NCBI RefSeq assembly: GCF_020035535.1
Contig: NZ_CP083349.1
Span: 3,665,501 to 3,729,500, forward strand
Direction: 5' to 3'
Source: Ensifer adhaerens
Lineage (GTDB): Bacteria; Pseudomonadota; Alphaproteobacteria; Rhizobiales; Rhizobiaceae
DNA: 64,000 nucleotides
The notes below the pieces were generated by a model. The model was not told where the DNA came from. It was given only the letters and a program-made list of their open reading frames with translations, and did not search any database. Made by a program: the position numbers and the translations under genes. Positions 36,834-46,887 of the stretch are shown piece by piece (the stretch's first letter is position 1; every line of letters begins with the position of its first letter).

Positions 36834-36869
36834 AAAAACCGGCTTTGCCCTTGCGGGAACAAAGCCGGT
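36834..36869 (-). terminator. Rho-independent terminator of ndvB
   Basis: On the minus strand ACCGGCTTTG and CAAAGCCGGT form a perfect 10-bp stem with a 12-base loop, followed by TTTTTC. It is 26 bases after the ndvB stop. Confidence 0.88.
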
Positions 36870-36894
36870 CTCACCCTGTCTTCAATGCCGGCCG

Positions 36895-39800
36895 TTACAG
36901 CAAAATGCCTTCATGCGCGTTTTTTGTGACACTATTGTTTATGCTGACGATCGGCTCGCCACTTTTCTGGTCGCGCTTCACCGAAATCTTGTGCCGCGCG
37001 CCGTTGAGCGTCACTTCCGCAGAGTAGCCGTCCCAGGCCGCCGGCAGGACCGGCCGGATGACCAGCTTGTCGCCCTGTCTGCGGATTCCGAGAATACCTT
37101 CGACGCCCACGCGGTAGAGCCAGCCAGCCGAACCGGTGTACCAGGTCCAGCCGCCGCGTCCCGCGAGATCGCCTTCGCCGTAGATATCGGCGGCGACGAC
37201 GTAGGGCTCGACGCGGTAGTGCTCCGCCGCCTCGCGGCTTTCGGCATGCGAGACCGGGTTCAGCATCTGGAAGACGCGCCAGGCCTCTTCCGCCCTGCCC
37301 TGTTCGGCAAAGGCCAGCGCCACCCAGGTGGCCGCATGGGTATATTGCCCGCCATTTTCGCGCACGCCCGGCGGATAGGCCTTGATGTAGCCCGGATCCT
37401 GCGACGTCCGTTCGAGCGGCGGCGTGAACAACCGCACGATGTGCTGGTCCGGATCGACCAGTTCGGCCATCACCGCGTCCATCGCCTTCAGCGAGCGCTG
37501 CTCATCGCCCTCGCCTGACAAGACGCTCCAGGACTGACCGATCGAATCGATCCGGCACTCCAGTGCCTCGCTCGTGCCGAGCGGGGTGCCGTCGTCGTAG
37601 TAGCCACGGCGGTAGTAGTCGCCGTCCCAGCCTGCAGTGTCGAGCGCCTTCTTCAGGGCTTCGAGATGGGCCTCCCAGCGGGTGACGCGGGACTGGTCCT
37701 TACGCTCACGAGCGTAGGGCAGGAAGCCCCGCAGGGTGCCTGCAAGGAACCAGCCAAGCCAGGTGCTGGTGCCCTTGCCGGCAGCGCCGACACGGTTCAT
37801 GCCATCGTTCCAGTCACCGCCGAGGATCAGTGGCAGGCCGTTCTCGCCGGTCCGCTTGATCGCGAGATCGAGCGCACGAGCGCAATGCTCGTAGACGTCG
37901 GCGACCTCCTCGGAGATTTCCGGCTTGTAGAAGGCATCGTGCTGGCCCTCTTCGAGCGCCGGACCGCTGATGAAGGCGATCTGTTCGGCCAGGATGTCGG
38001 ACGTGCCGGTCACCGAGCAGTAGTGCGTGACGGCATGGGCGAGCCAGACGACGTCGTCGGAGATCATCGTGCGCACGCCGGCGCCGGTTCCCGGCAGCCA
38101 CCAATGCTGTACGTCACCCTCGACGAACTGGCGGGCCGCGGCGTTCAGGATCTGCGCCCGGGCAAGCTCCGGCCGGTGGATCAGGAAGGCCAGCGTGTCC
38201 TGCAGCTGGTCACGGAAGCCGAAGGCACCGCTTGCCTGATAGAAGGCGGAGCGCGCCATGATACGGCAACCGAGGCTCTGGTAGGGCAGCCAGTTGTTGA
38301 TCATGGCGTCGAAGGCCGGATCCGGCGTTTCCACCTTCACGATATCGGTGAAATCGCGCCAGAACGTCTTTGCGGACTGAAGGACGGTGTCGAACGCGGT
38401 CTCGCGCAGTTCGCCGATCACCGCACGAAGCTGATCTTCATTGTCGGCATCGCCGAGAATGAAGACGATCTGCTGCTCGGCACCGGGTTCGATGGTCAGA
38501 TCGGACGCGATGACGGCGCAGGGATCGCCGTCGACCTCGACGGAGCCCGAGAGTTCGGTGCCCGAAAGCGCCGCATGCGGCACGAGGATGCCGCCAAGCG
38601 AGCCCAGGAATTCCCGCCGGCTCGCAGTGTAGCCGGCAGCCTGTCCACCATTGACTGTGAAGAACGCCGAGCGGCCGGCATAGTCGATGCTGTAGGGGTT
38701 GGTCGCAACCAGCGCCGTTGTCTCCTCATCCCACTTCGAGAGGATGAAAGGCGCCGAGCGGGCGCGGTTGTTGCCGAGCACCCACTCGTTGTAGCCGTAG
38801 AGCCTCAGCCGCCGCGCCGTCGCCGCACGGTTGCGGATCGAGACGCGGATGAGCTTTGCCGGCAGGCTCCGGTGCACCGTATGGGTCGCCTCGATCTCGA
38901 GATCGTCCTGGGTGCTGCGGAAGCTCGAATAGCCGAGACCGTGCGCCGTTTCGAACACGACTGAGCGGCGACGCGAGAGCGACGCATAGGGCGTCGACAC
39001 CGAACCGCTCTCCATGTCACGGATGAAGATCGCCTCGCCCGGACGGTTGATGACCGTGTCGTTGGTCCACGGCGTCAACTGGTAGTCACGCGAGTTGCGG
39101 CTCCAGGAGAAGGCGGCGCCTTCCGCCGAAACGTGGAAGCCGAACTGCTCGTTGGAGATGACGTTGATCCAGGGCTGCGGCGTCGCTTCGCCGCCACGCA
39201 GGCGCACGACATATTCGCGGCCGCCTTCGGCAAAGCCACCGAAGCCGTTCCAGAACGACAGGCCATCACCCTTGATCTCCGCCGGGGCAACGTCCGCCTT
39301 CTCCTGCGGCGCCGCCAGCAGCGGTCCGACAAACTCGCCACTCTTCTCGGCGCCCTTCACCGGTGCCGGCGAATAGAGCGAGTTGGCGCGGGCGATCTGA
39401 TCGGAGATAGTGCCGTTGCGGGCATGGAAGACCGCGCGCGAGGCCGACAGCAGGGTCGACCACGTTTCCGCCTCCATCAGGTCGCGGCGCACCGAGAAGA
39501 TGTGCTGGCGCGGACCATCCGAAAGGCCGCGAAGCCTCAGGTTCTCGCACATGGAATCGAGCGCATGCTGCATGTCCTGGGCATAGGACGAGGCCCGCTC
39601 GTTGATGATCACGAGATCGGCAGTGATGCCACGGGCGCGCAGGTATTCCTGGGCGCGCAGCGCTTCACGGGCAATGCCGAGATCGCCGTCGTCGTTGATG
39701 CGCAGGCAGAAGATCGGGTAGTCGCCCGAGATCGCCAGCGGCCAGAGTTTCGACTGGGAGTCGAGGCCGGCCTGCACCGTCGCCGTATCGGCACGCAGGT

Positions 39801-42800
39801 GCATGTCCGGATAGACGAGGTAACGGCCAAGCATCTGGAAGCTCGCAGCCTCCTGTGACGTGACGCCGACATGGCGCATCTGCACCTGGCTGCGGGTCCA
39901 GGCGTGGATGAGCTCCTGGTTGAAGGTCTCCGGATGGCGATAGCGGTCGATCGCCCGATCGACCTCCTCGCGGCTCGGCGCGGCGATCGTCCAGAAGACG
40001 ACACTGACCTTCTTGCCGGCGGGCACGCGCACGACGCGGCGCAGCGACATGATCGGATCGAGCGTGAACCCATCGGTGCCCGAAAGCACCGCATCGGTAT
40101 CGAAGGCGGCCGCTTCGGCAAGCGTCCGGCCCGGGCCGATAAAGCGGCGACGATCCGTCTCCGCCTCCGTGTGGCGGTCGCTGCCGGCATTGTCGGTAAC
40201 GAGATGCGCCACTTCCACATCCGGGTCGCTGGAACTGCGCTTGTTGCGGCTGACGCGGATGACGTCGCCGCGGCGGCTGATTTCCGTGCGCACGAACATC
40301 TTCGAGAAGGCCGGGTGAGCACTGTCGGCCTCATCGGTCGAAAGCACGGGCTCGGCATAAGAGGTCACTTCGATGAAGCGATCCTGCGTGCCGGTATTGA
40401 GCAGGATGACACGACGGCCTTCGGCGTCGTGCTCGGTGGCGACGATGCACTCGACCTCGCTGGTGAGGTCGCCGACCGTCTTGACGAATTCCGCCTTGTC
40501 GTCGCCGAAGCGGGTCAGCATCTTTTCACCCGCGGCGCGCCGCGGCTCCGCAGTCGACGACCACCAGTCGCCGGTCGTCGTGTCGCGCAGGAAGATGAAG
40601 GTACCGCTGCGGTCCTCCACCGGATCCGGCTTCCAGCGGGTGACGGACTGGCCGTTCCAGCGGGCATAGCCGGCGCCATTGGCCGTCAACATCACCGAGT
40701 AGTGGCCGTTGGAGAGAAACACGGTCTCGCGGTCCTGCGAAAGCGGGTTCTCGATGACCCGGACTTCCGGGCGCAGGAGATCGTCCTGGCCCTTGCCGAC
40801 CGATTCTGGCTCGCGCTTGGCATTCATGATCGGAATGTCGCGCGGCGCCTTTTCCTGCAGCAGCAGTTCGGCAGCTTCGATTACCGGATCGGCGTGGAAC
40901 CACTCGCGCAGGCGGCCATTGAAGACGACGTTGGCGACAGCCGCGATCGACATGCCATGGTGGTGCGCATAGTAGTTGCGAACGACCGCGCACTTCTGGC
41001 CCTCAGGCACGCGCGTCGGCGTGAAGTCGACGGCATCGTGGTAGCCATACGCGCCGAGCGCGCCGACTTCGCGAAGGCGTGCCAGGTTGGCGAGCGCCGA
41101 CTTCGGATCGTACATGCAGGCGAGGATCGAGGCGTAGGGCGCAATGACCGCGTTCTGGCCGAGACCGCGCTTCAGGCCGAGCGTCGGCACACCGAAGTTG
41201 GTGTACTGGTAGGTGAGTTCGTGGTCGCGGGCATTGAACGCGGCTTCGGAAATGCCCCACGGCGTGCCGAGGCGGCGGCCATGGTTGATCTGCTCCTTCA
41301 CCACCAGATTGTTGGTCTGGTTGAGGATACCGCCCTGCCGCTCCTGCATGACCAGCGGCGGCATCAGGTATTCGAACATCGAGCCCGACCACGAGATCAG
41401 CGCACCGCGTGCACCGATCGGCACGATCGGACGGCCGAGCTTGTACCAGTGTTCCGTCGGCAGATCGCCCTTGGCGATGGCAAACAGGCTGGTGAGACGC
41501 GCTTCCGAGGCGAGAAGGTCGTAGCAGGCCTCGTCGAGCTCGTTGGCGTTGACCCGGAAGCCGATCGACAGCAGGCGCCGTTCCGGCCGGAACAGGAAGC
41601 CGAAATCCATCGAGAAGGCGATATCGCGCGCACGGTCCTTCAGCACCAGCAGACGCTGGCGCAGGGATTCGATGGCGCCGAGATCGAAGACACCATCGGC
41701 GATATGGGCTTCACAGGTGCTGACAAGCGTGTTCGCCCACTTCGTCACCTCATTGCTTTGCGGCGTGCGCACCTCATGGTCGAGGTTGACGGTGAGCTTG
41801 TGCATGTCGCGCGCCAGAACCGCGAGGTTGATCACGCGGATCGACGCGAACTCGCGCTCACGCTTGACCGCGGCAAGCGCGTTCTGGAAGCCGACGATGC
41901 GTTCCTCGATCAGACGACGCAGCGGCCGGACTGTCTTGCGGTCGTCGGGCAGGTCACGCAGCACCTCCTGAAGGATCGCCACGACGTCGCCGATGCCGTC
42001 CAGACTGCCCTGGACGTGCGCCGACGGCGCCTCGGCCCAGTCACGGCACATCGACGATACGGCGATCAGGTGGCCGGCAAGGTTGCCGCTGTCGACCGAC
42101 GAGATGTAGCGCGGTTCCATGGTGTCGAGCGTGTTGGTCCGATACCAGTTGAACAGGTGGCCGCGATATTTCGGCAGGCGGTCGACGGTGGCGATCGTCT
42201 GCTCCAGGCGGGTAATCGTCTCTTCGAAGCCGATCCAGCCGAAATCGCGCGCCGACATGACCGACAACAGGTAGACGCCGATATTGGTCGGCGAGGTCCG
42301 TTCGGCCAGAACCGGTTGCGGCGTTTCCTGGAAGTTGTCCGGCGGCAGGAAGTGCTGCTCGGCGGTGACGAACGTCTCGAAATAGCGCCAGGTGCGGCGG
42401 GCGATCAGACGCATCTCGTCGATCGCCTCGTCGGAGACGACGAGCTGGTCCTCGGTTTCGGCCGACTGGCTTACGAACCAGGCGACGGCAGGCGACAGCG
42501 CCCAGAGCAGTGCAAAGGGAATGCCGATGAACGGCAGGCCAGTGTCGGAAATCGCTGCAAGCGCCAGCGAAATCGCCGAAAGCGCTGGTGCGATCCACAT
42601 GGCCCGATAGTAATCGCCGATCGAGCCGTGACCGGCACTCTGCACCTGCGCGGCCGTGCGCCATTCCAGCATCAGCTTGCCGCTGACGAAGGTGCGGTAG
42701 AGCGAGCGCACGATCGCGTCTCCCATCATAGCCGCATTATGGGCGATGAAGACGATGCGGAGCGCAACTTGCGCATTGGCGGCACGGACTTCGGTAAGCA

Positions 42801-45522
42801 CCGCGTGAAGGTGAGCGCGCGCGACAATGTCGTTGCGACGCGGCAGGAGGCCGTTGATCAGCGACAGGGTCGGCGCCACGAACAAGCTGAAGATCAGCAC
42901 GATCTGCCAGATCAGCGCTTCAGTCGGCTCCATGTAGTACCAGCCCATGACCGACGCGACGAGCCAGGCAAGCGGAATCAGCGAACGACGCAGGTTGTCG
43001 TACATCTTCCAGCGCCCGAGCATCGGTAGCCCGTTCGAGAAATTGAAGATGTAGGGCAGAAGCTGCCAATCGCCGCGCGCCCAGCGATGCTGGCGCGACA
43101 TCTCGACCTCGTAGCGGGTCGGGAAGTCCTCGACGAGTTCGACGTCGGTCACCAGCGCGCAACGCACATAGGAACCTTCGAGCAGATCGTGGCTGAGAAC
43201 GGCGTTTTCCTGGATTCGCCCCTTGAGCGCCGCCTCGAAGGCGTCGACATGATAGAGGCCCTTGCCGGTGAAGCTGCCTTCGCCGGCGATGTCCTGGTAG
43301 ACGTCGGACACGGTGAAGACATAGGGGTCGATACCGCGGTTGGAGGAGAAGATGCGCTGGAAGGCGGAGGCGTCGCTTCCCGTCGTCAGCGACGGTGTTA
43401 CCCGCGGCTGCAGCAGGCTGTAGCCGGCGATCACATTCTGCGTCTTGGGATCGACCACCGGGCGGTTGATCGGATGGTACATCTTGCCGACGAGCTTCGT
43501 CACCGCATCGCGCATCAGGCGCGTGTCGGAATCGAGCGTCATGACGTATTGCACGTTGTCCGGCACCGTGTTGGCACCCTGCAGGAACGAGGTGTCGCGG
43601 TCGCCGCGCAAGAGCATGTTCAGCTCGTGCAGCTTGCCGCGCTTGCGCTCCCAGCCCATCCACACGCCTTCCTGTTCGTTGAACAGGCGGCGGCGGTGCA
43701 GCAGGTAGAAGCGGGTCTTTCCGTCATAGGCGTAGCGCGCAGAAAGCTGGGCGATCTCGCGCTTGGCATAGTCGAGCACGTCGGCGTCGGAGCTCGATTC
43801 CTCGACCTTGCTGTCGGCCCAGTCGCTGACCAGCGCGAAGTAGATCTCGCCGCGCGGATTGGCGAGATAGTGCACTTCGAGATTGCGCACGAGCTCGTCG
43901 ACATGGTCGCGCTTGGAAATCAGGCACGGCACCGCGACCAGCGTTCGGGCGTCCTCCGGAATCCCGTCGAGGAACTCATAGCCGACCAGACGCGACGGTT
44001 TGACGAACAGCGTCACCAGCGTGTTGAACAGACCCATCGCGCCTTCGGAAGCCGGCAGCGCGAAGAGAAGCAGCATGATCAGCTTCGCCCCGTTCGGGAT
44101 GTCCATCGGGCTGACGAAGGAGTAGACGGCGATCATCGCCAGGATCGTCAAAAGAATGTTCGGTCCGGCGATTGCAAACCAGTCGAGCTTGCGCCCAACG
44201 CGGATAATGGTCTGCAGCAGCGACGGCCGGTAGCCGATCTTCTTTTCGAGCATCTTGCGCTGCTTGCCGACGAGGAACGACCCGACGTTCGGCTGCTGCA
44301 GCGGCGCTTCTGTCTCAGCTGCGGTTTCCGCCTCGCGCACCATCTCGATGGCGATCTGCGTCACCTCGTATTCGCTGTGGCCGGAGCGACGCGCCAGCTT
44401 TTCGATCGTATCGCGATACTTGTTGCGCGAGCCGAAATCGAGCGCCGCATAGTCGGAGCCTTCACGAAGAGCAGCGTCGATCTTGCTGACGCTTTCGAAC
44501 CAGACGGCCCAGTCGGTATCGTCGATTTCGCGCAGGCTGCGGATGATGTTGCTCATCGTCGCGTTGCCGGACGACAGGCGGTTCTGCTCGGCGACCAGCG
44601 CGTTTTCGACGTCGCTGCCGCGTTTCTCGAGTTGTTCCTCGATCCAGCCGATGACGGCACCCGAGGTCTGCGAGCCATCGCGCATGCGGTAGAGCAGTTG
44701 CGCGACGAAGGTGTTGTCGGCAGCCAGCGCTTCCGACTCCGCAAGCAGCGCCCGACATTTTTCCGGGTCGTTCAGGCGGATGATCTGGTCGGCGATATCG
44801 TTTGCCTTGCGGCGCATGCCGCGCGAGCGTTCGACGCGGATGGCAATCCGGCGCAGGTTCTCGATCAGCGCAAAGCGCAGGATCGACGGCAGCGCCCAGA
44901 GTTCGCCGATCTTGAAGGTCTCGTGCTTCTGGAAGCCCTCGACCATCGCCGTGATGCTTTCGCGCGTCACCGTGCTGTGGGTGTGGGCCACATAGAGCCA
45001 GGCAAGCGCCATGGTGCGCGGGATCACCGTGCCCGAAACAGAAAGCGTCGGCAGCTGACGATAGAAGCGGCGCGGAAAATCGCGCCGGACTTCCTGGATC
45101 GCCTCTTCGACCACGTGATGGTTGTCGAGCAACCATTCGGCGGCCGGCGTGATCGTCGCCCCGGCCTCCACGTCTGCAGCCGTCGCCCGGTAGACGCGCA
45201 GGATCTCGTTCTCGTTTTCACGATGCCGCGGACGGAACTCGAACGGAAAGAAACCCGGCAGCGAGGAAACACCCTTCAATGCGAGGTCCTCGCCGCATTG
45301 CCGGAGGTCGTCCATCGAGAAGAAGGTGGCGCGGATCGAATCGTTGTAATCGATCTGCTTTGCTTCCGGTTCGCGCGGAGAGGTGGGCGGCGTAGTTTGA
45401 AGCTGCATGGGTACGGGTTCTGAATCCAACCGGGGTTGATCGGCCCGGTCCTCGTGGGGGTTCCGGGTTGGCTGCGGTCCTGAGAACTCAGGCTGAGCCG
45501 GCGCATTGCTAGACACGGTCAT
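36895..45522 (-). CDS. ndvB: Cyclic beta-1,2-glucan synthase NdvB
   Basis: Giant inner-membrane enzyme, 2875 residues (S. meliloti NdvB is about 2830), that initiates, elongates and cyclises beta-1,2-glucan. The N-terminal 420 residues precede transmembrane segments at about 445-505. The GT84 transferase domain follows with D664-S-D666 (MTLDSDTR) and the RQHRW motif at 810-814. More helices lie at about 850-900 and 970-1020. The C-terminal GH94 phosphorylase-like domain, which sets ring size, has W2571-N2572-D2573 in GGDWNDGMNRVG. The ATG at 45522 has GGGAGG four bases upstream; an ATG at 45534 adds four residues. Needed for hypo-osmotic growth and nodule invasion. Confidence 0.96.
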   Translation of the reverse strand: MTVSSNAPAQPEFSGPQPTRNPHEDRADQPRLDSEPVPMQLQTTPPTSPREPEAKQIDYNDSIRATFFSMDDLRQCGEDLALKGVSSLPGFFPFEFRPRHRENENEILRVYRATAADVEAGATITPAAEWLLDNHHVVEEAIQEVRRDFPRRFYRQLPTLSVSGTVIPRTMALAWLYVAHTHSTVTRESITAMVEGFQKHETFKIGELWALPSILRFALIENLRRIAIRVERSRGMRRKANDIADQIIRLNDPEKCRALLAESEALAADNTFVAQLLYRMRDGSQTSGAVIGWIEEQLEKRGSDVENALVAEQNRLSSGNATMSNIIRSLREIDDTDWAVWFESVSKIDAALREGSDYAALDFGSRNKYRDTIEKLARRSGHSEYEVTQIAIEMVREAETAAETEAPLQQPNVGSFLVGKQRKMLEKKIGYRPSLLQTIIRVGRKLDWFAIAGPNILLTILAMIAVYSFVSPMDIPNGAKLIMLLLFALPASEGAMGLFNTLVTLFVKPSRLVGYEFLDGIPEDARTLVAVPCLISKRDHVDELVRNLEVHYLANPRGEIYFALVSDWADSKVEESSSDADVLDYAKREIAQLSARYAYDGKTRFYLLHRRRLFNEQEGVWMGWERKRGKLHELNMLLRGDRDTSFLQGANTVPDNVQYVMTLDSDTRLMRDAVTKLVGKMYHPINRPVVDPKTQNVIAGYSLLQPRVTPSLTTGSDASAFQRIFSSNRGIDPYVFTVSDVYQDIAGEGSFTGKGLYHVDAFEAALKGRIQENAVLSHDLLEGSYVRCALVTDVELVEDFPTRYEVEMSRQHRWARGDWQLLPYIFNFSNGLPMLGRWKMYDNLRRSLIPLAWLVASVMGWYYMEPTEALIWQIVLIFSLFVAPTLSLINGLLPRRNDIVARAHLHAVLTEVRAANAQVALRIVFIAHNAAMMGDAIVRSLYRTFVSGKLMLEWRTAAQVQSAGHGSIGDYYRAMWIAPALSAISLALAAISDTGLPFIGIPFALLWALSPAVAWFVSQSAETEDQLVVSDEAIDEMRLIARRTWRYFETFVTAEQHFLPPDNFQETPQPVLAERTSPTNIGVYLLSVMSARDFGWIGFEETITRLEQTIATVDRLPKYRGHLFNWYRTNTLDTMEPRYISSVDSGNLAGHLIAVSSMCRDWAEAPSAHVQGSLDGIGDVVAILQEVLRDLPDDRKTVRPLRRLIEERIVGFQNALAAVKREREFASIRVINLAVLARDMHKLTVNLDHEVRTPQSNEVTKWANTLVSTCEAHIADGVFDLGAIESLRQRLLVLKDRARDIAFSMDFGFLFRPERRLLSIGFRVNANELDEACYDLLASEARLTSLFAIAKGDLPTEHWYKLGRPIVPIGARGALISWSGSMFEYLMPPLVMQERQGGILNQTNNLVVKEQINHGRRLGTPWGISEAAFNARDHELTYQYTNFGVPTLGLKRGLGQNAVIAPYASILACMYDPKSALANLARLREVGALGAYGYHDAVDFTPTRVPEGQKCAVVRNYYAHHHGMSIAAVANVVFNGRLREWFHADPVIEAAELLLQEKAPRDIPIMNAKREPESVGKGQDDLLRPEVRVIENPLSQDRETVFLSNGHYSVMLTANGAGYARWNGQSVTRWKPDPVEDRSGTFIFLRDTTTGDWWSSTAEPRRAAGEKMLTRFGDDKAEFVKTVGDLTSEVECIVATEHDAEGRRVILLNTGTQDRFIEVTSYAEPVLSTDEADSAHPAFSKMFVRTEISRRGDVIRVSRNKRSSSDPDVEVAHLVTDNAGSDRHTEAETDRRRFIGPGRTLAEAAAFDTDAVLSGTDGFTLDPIMSLRRVVRVPAGKKVSVVFWTIAAPSREEVDRAIDRYRHPETFNQELIHAWTRSQVQMRHVGVTSQEAASFQMLGRYLVYPDMHLRADTATVQAGLDSQSKLWPLAISGDYPIFCLRINDDGDLGIAREALRAQEYLRARGITADLVIINERASSYAQDMQHALDSMCENLRLRGLSDGPRQHIFSVRRDLMEAETWSTLLSASRAVFHARNGTISDQIARANSLYSPAPVKGAEKSGEFVGPLLAAPQEKADVAPAEIKGDGLSFWNGFGGFAEGGREYVVRLRGGEATPQPWINVISNEQFGFHVSAEGAAFSWSRNSRDYQLTPWTNDTVINRPGEAIFIRDMESGSVSTPYASLSRRRSVVFETAHGLGYSSFRSTQDDLEIEATHTVHRSLPAKLIRVSIRNRAATARRLRLYGYNEWVLGNNRARSAPFILSKWDEETTALVATNPYSIDYAGRSAFFTVNGGQAAGYTASRREFLGSLGGILVPHAALSGTELSGSVEVDGDPCAVIASDLTIEPGAEQQIVFILGDADNEDQLRAVIGELRETAFDTVLQSAKTFWRDFTDIVKVETPDPAFDAMINNWLPYQSLGCRIMARSAFYQASGAFGFRDQLQDTLAFLIHRPELARAQILNAAARQFVEGDVQHWWLPGTGAGVRTMISDDVVWLAHAVTHYCSVTGTSDILAEQIAFISGPALEEGQHDAFYKPEISEEVADVYEHCARALDLAIKRTGENGLPLILGGDWNDGMNRVGAAGKGTSTWLGWFLAGTLRGFLPYARERKDQSRVTRWEAHLEALKKALDTAGWDGDYYRRGYYDDGTPLGTSEALECRIDSIGQSWSVLSGEGDEQRSLKAMDAVMAELVDPDQHIVRLFTPPLERTSQDPGYIKAYPPGVRENGGQYTHAATWVALAFAEQGRAEEAWRVFQMLNPVSHAESREAAEHYRVEPYVVAADIYGEGDLAGRGGWTWYTGSAGWLYRVGVEGILGIRRQGDKLVIRPVLPAAWDGYSAEVTLNGARHKISVKRDQKSGEPIVSINNSVTKNAHEGILL

Positions 45523-45880
45523 GTGTCCTCCCATCCACCGTCAATTCCCGCATGTGGGGAACTGGCGGTAACAGGCACCGCCCTCGACTGGGCATCGGAG
45601 ATCGCAAAGCCGGCGGCGCATTGGTTTTCAAGGCCGCGTGATGCATGAAAATGGCATTTTTTAGCCGTGGTGCCAACAGCTTGCAAGGATTGCTCATACA
45701 AGATTGGACGAATTGCGCACAGGCGATTCAGGCCGAAACCGGCCGCTGCGCGCGCCCCCAATGGCACTTCGATACAGCTCTCTCAAATGCCCTCTTCTCA
45801 AGCTTCATCGCGGATGGCAGACGAGGCGAAACGTGAAGCGGCGAGGAAGGTTCCCTCGATTCGAAGAAAAGCCTGGATCG
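45523..45880. other. ndvB promoter region and LysR 3' region
   Basis: 358 bases without a gene. It contains a candidate ndvB promoter (45658-45686). No convincing terminator follows the LysR gene, and no repeat was recognised. Confidence 0.45.
45658..45686 (-). promoter_or_regulatory. Candidate sigma-70 promoter of ndvB
   Basis: TTGCAA (45686-45681) and TAAAAA (45663-45658) on the minus strand with a 17-base spacer, about 128 bases of leader before the ATG. Confidence 0.4.
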
Positions 45881-46774
45881 TCAGCCTACCTGCTCGGTGA
45901 TCCACTCGCGGAAAGCCAGGCTGATGGGGTTTTCGAGCTTGCCCTCGGGCACGGCGAGATAATAGCTGTTTTCGGTCTGCATCGGCCGGTCGAGCACGAT
46001 GCGCAGCGTGCCGGCGGCAATTTCCTGCTCGATCAGATAACGTGGCAGCAGCGCGAAGCCGAGCCCGGCCGTTGCCGCCTCGATCACCATGGAGAATTGG
46101 TCGAAACGGTTGCCGCGATAGGCGCCGCGACCGTCCATGTCGTTCGCCTCGAACCATTGCGCCCAGAGCTTTGGCCGTGTGGCGAGGTGCAGCAACGGGC
46201 CCGCGACCAGATCCTCGGGCGTCTCGATCGGGTGGTTTGCCAACAGCGAAGGGCTCGCAGCCGGCACGATGATCTCGCTGCAGAGATAGCTGCAGGTGGC
46301 ACGCGCCCAGACGGGCTGGCCGTAATGAATGGCGAGATCGAAGTTCTGCTCGTCGAAATCGAAGGGCGCCGAACGCGAAGCGATGTTCAGCACCGTGTCC
46401 GGATGACGCTTGAGGAAGTCGGGAAGGCGCGGCACGAGCCAACGGCTGCCGAAGGTCGGGAGTGAGGCGATCGAGAGCGTCGAGTCCGCCCGGGCCGAGG
46501 CCATCGCCCGTACCATCAGCTCCTCGGTCTGATTGAGAAGACGGCGAACCTCCGGCAGGAACTTCTGGCCGGCGTCCGACAGGATCACCCGCTGGCGCAC
46601 GCGCTCGAACAGGAGCACGCCGAGCTGGTTTTCGAGGTCCTTGATCTGACGGCTGACCGCACTTTGCGTAAGGTTCAGCTCCGCAGCGGCCTGCGTGAAG
46701 CTACCGTGTCGCGCCGCGCATTCGAACGCCTGCAGCGTTGTCACGTCGGGAACCAGCCTGCGGCTTAACTTCAT
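45881..46774 (-). CDS. LysR-family regulator (GcvA-like) of the adjacent aminoadipate operon
   Basis: 297 residues. The winged helix is LQAFECAARHGSFTQAAAELNLTQSAVSRQIKDLENQLGV, followed by a GcvA-type effector domain (LPTFGSRWLVPRLPDFLKRHPD). GAGG lies five bases before the ATG at 46774. It is divergent from hglS with 113 bases between starts, the usual arrangement for an activator of the neighbouring operon. Likely effector: a lysine-pathway metabolite such as 2-aminoadipate or 2-oxoadipate (inference). Confidence 0.87.
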   Translation of the reverse strand: MKLSRRLVPDVTTLQAFECAARHGSFTQAAAELNLTQSAVSRQIKDLENQLGVLLFERVRQRVILSDAGQKFLPEVRRLLNQTEELMVRAMASARADSTLSIASLPTFGSRWLVPRLPDFLKRHPDTVLNIASRSAPFDFDEQNFDLAIHYGQPVWARATCSYLCSEIIVPAASPSLLANHPIETPEDLVAGPLLHLATRPKLWAQWFEANDMDGRGAYRGNRFDQFSMVIEAATAGLGFALLPRYLIEQEIAAGTLRIVLDRPMQTENSYYLAVPEGKLENPISLAFREWITEQVG

Positions 46775-46826
46775 TCCAGCCTCGCATCAACATAGTCAGA
46801 AGCAACGCGATCAATGGCCAGTTCGA

Positions 46827-46841
46827 TCGGATATGATCCGA
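46827..46841. promoter_or_regulatory. Palindrome between the LysR gene and hglS, candidate operator
   Basis: TCGGAT-ATG-ATCCGA is a perfect 6-bp inverted repeat, 47 bases before the hglS start and 53 from the LysR start. It does not fit T-N11-A exactly. Confidence 0.45.
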
Positions 46842-46887
46842 AATGAGAATGACCTTGTCCTTCACCCATAGCGCGAGGCGAGCCCCA

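Larger units (their letters stand above)
36525..36894. other. opgC-ndvB intergenic region
   Basis: 370 bases containing the opgC upstream region, a copy of the dispersed 68-bp repeat (36684-36752) and the ndvB terminator (36834-36869). No credible gene. Confidence 0.5.

Noticed and set aside
39871..43029. Long plus-strand open frame of about 1050 codons antisense to ndvB (and others at 43087-45423 and 37666-38964)
   Set aside because: Antisense frames of this length are expected opposite GC-rich codons. The translation is rich in R, H, D and A, with no fold or motif, and the minus-strand ndvB product is a clear known protein over the whole span.
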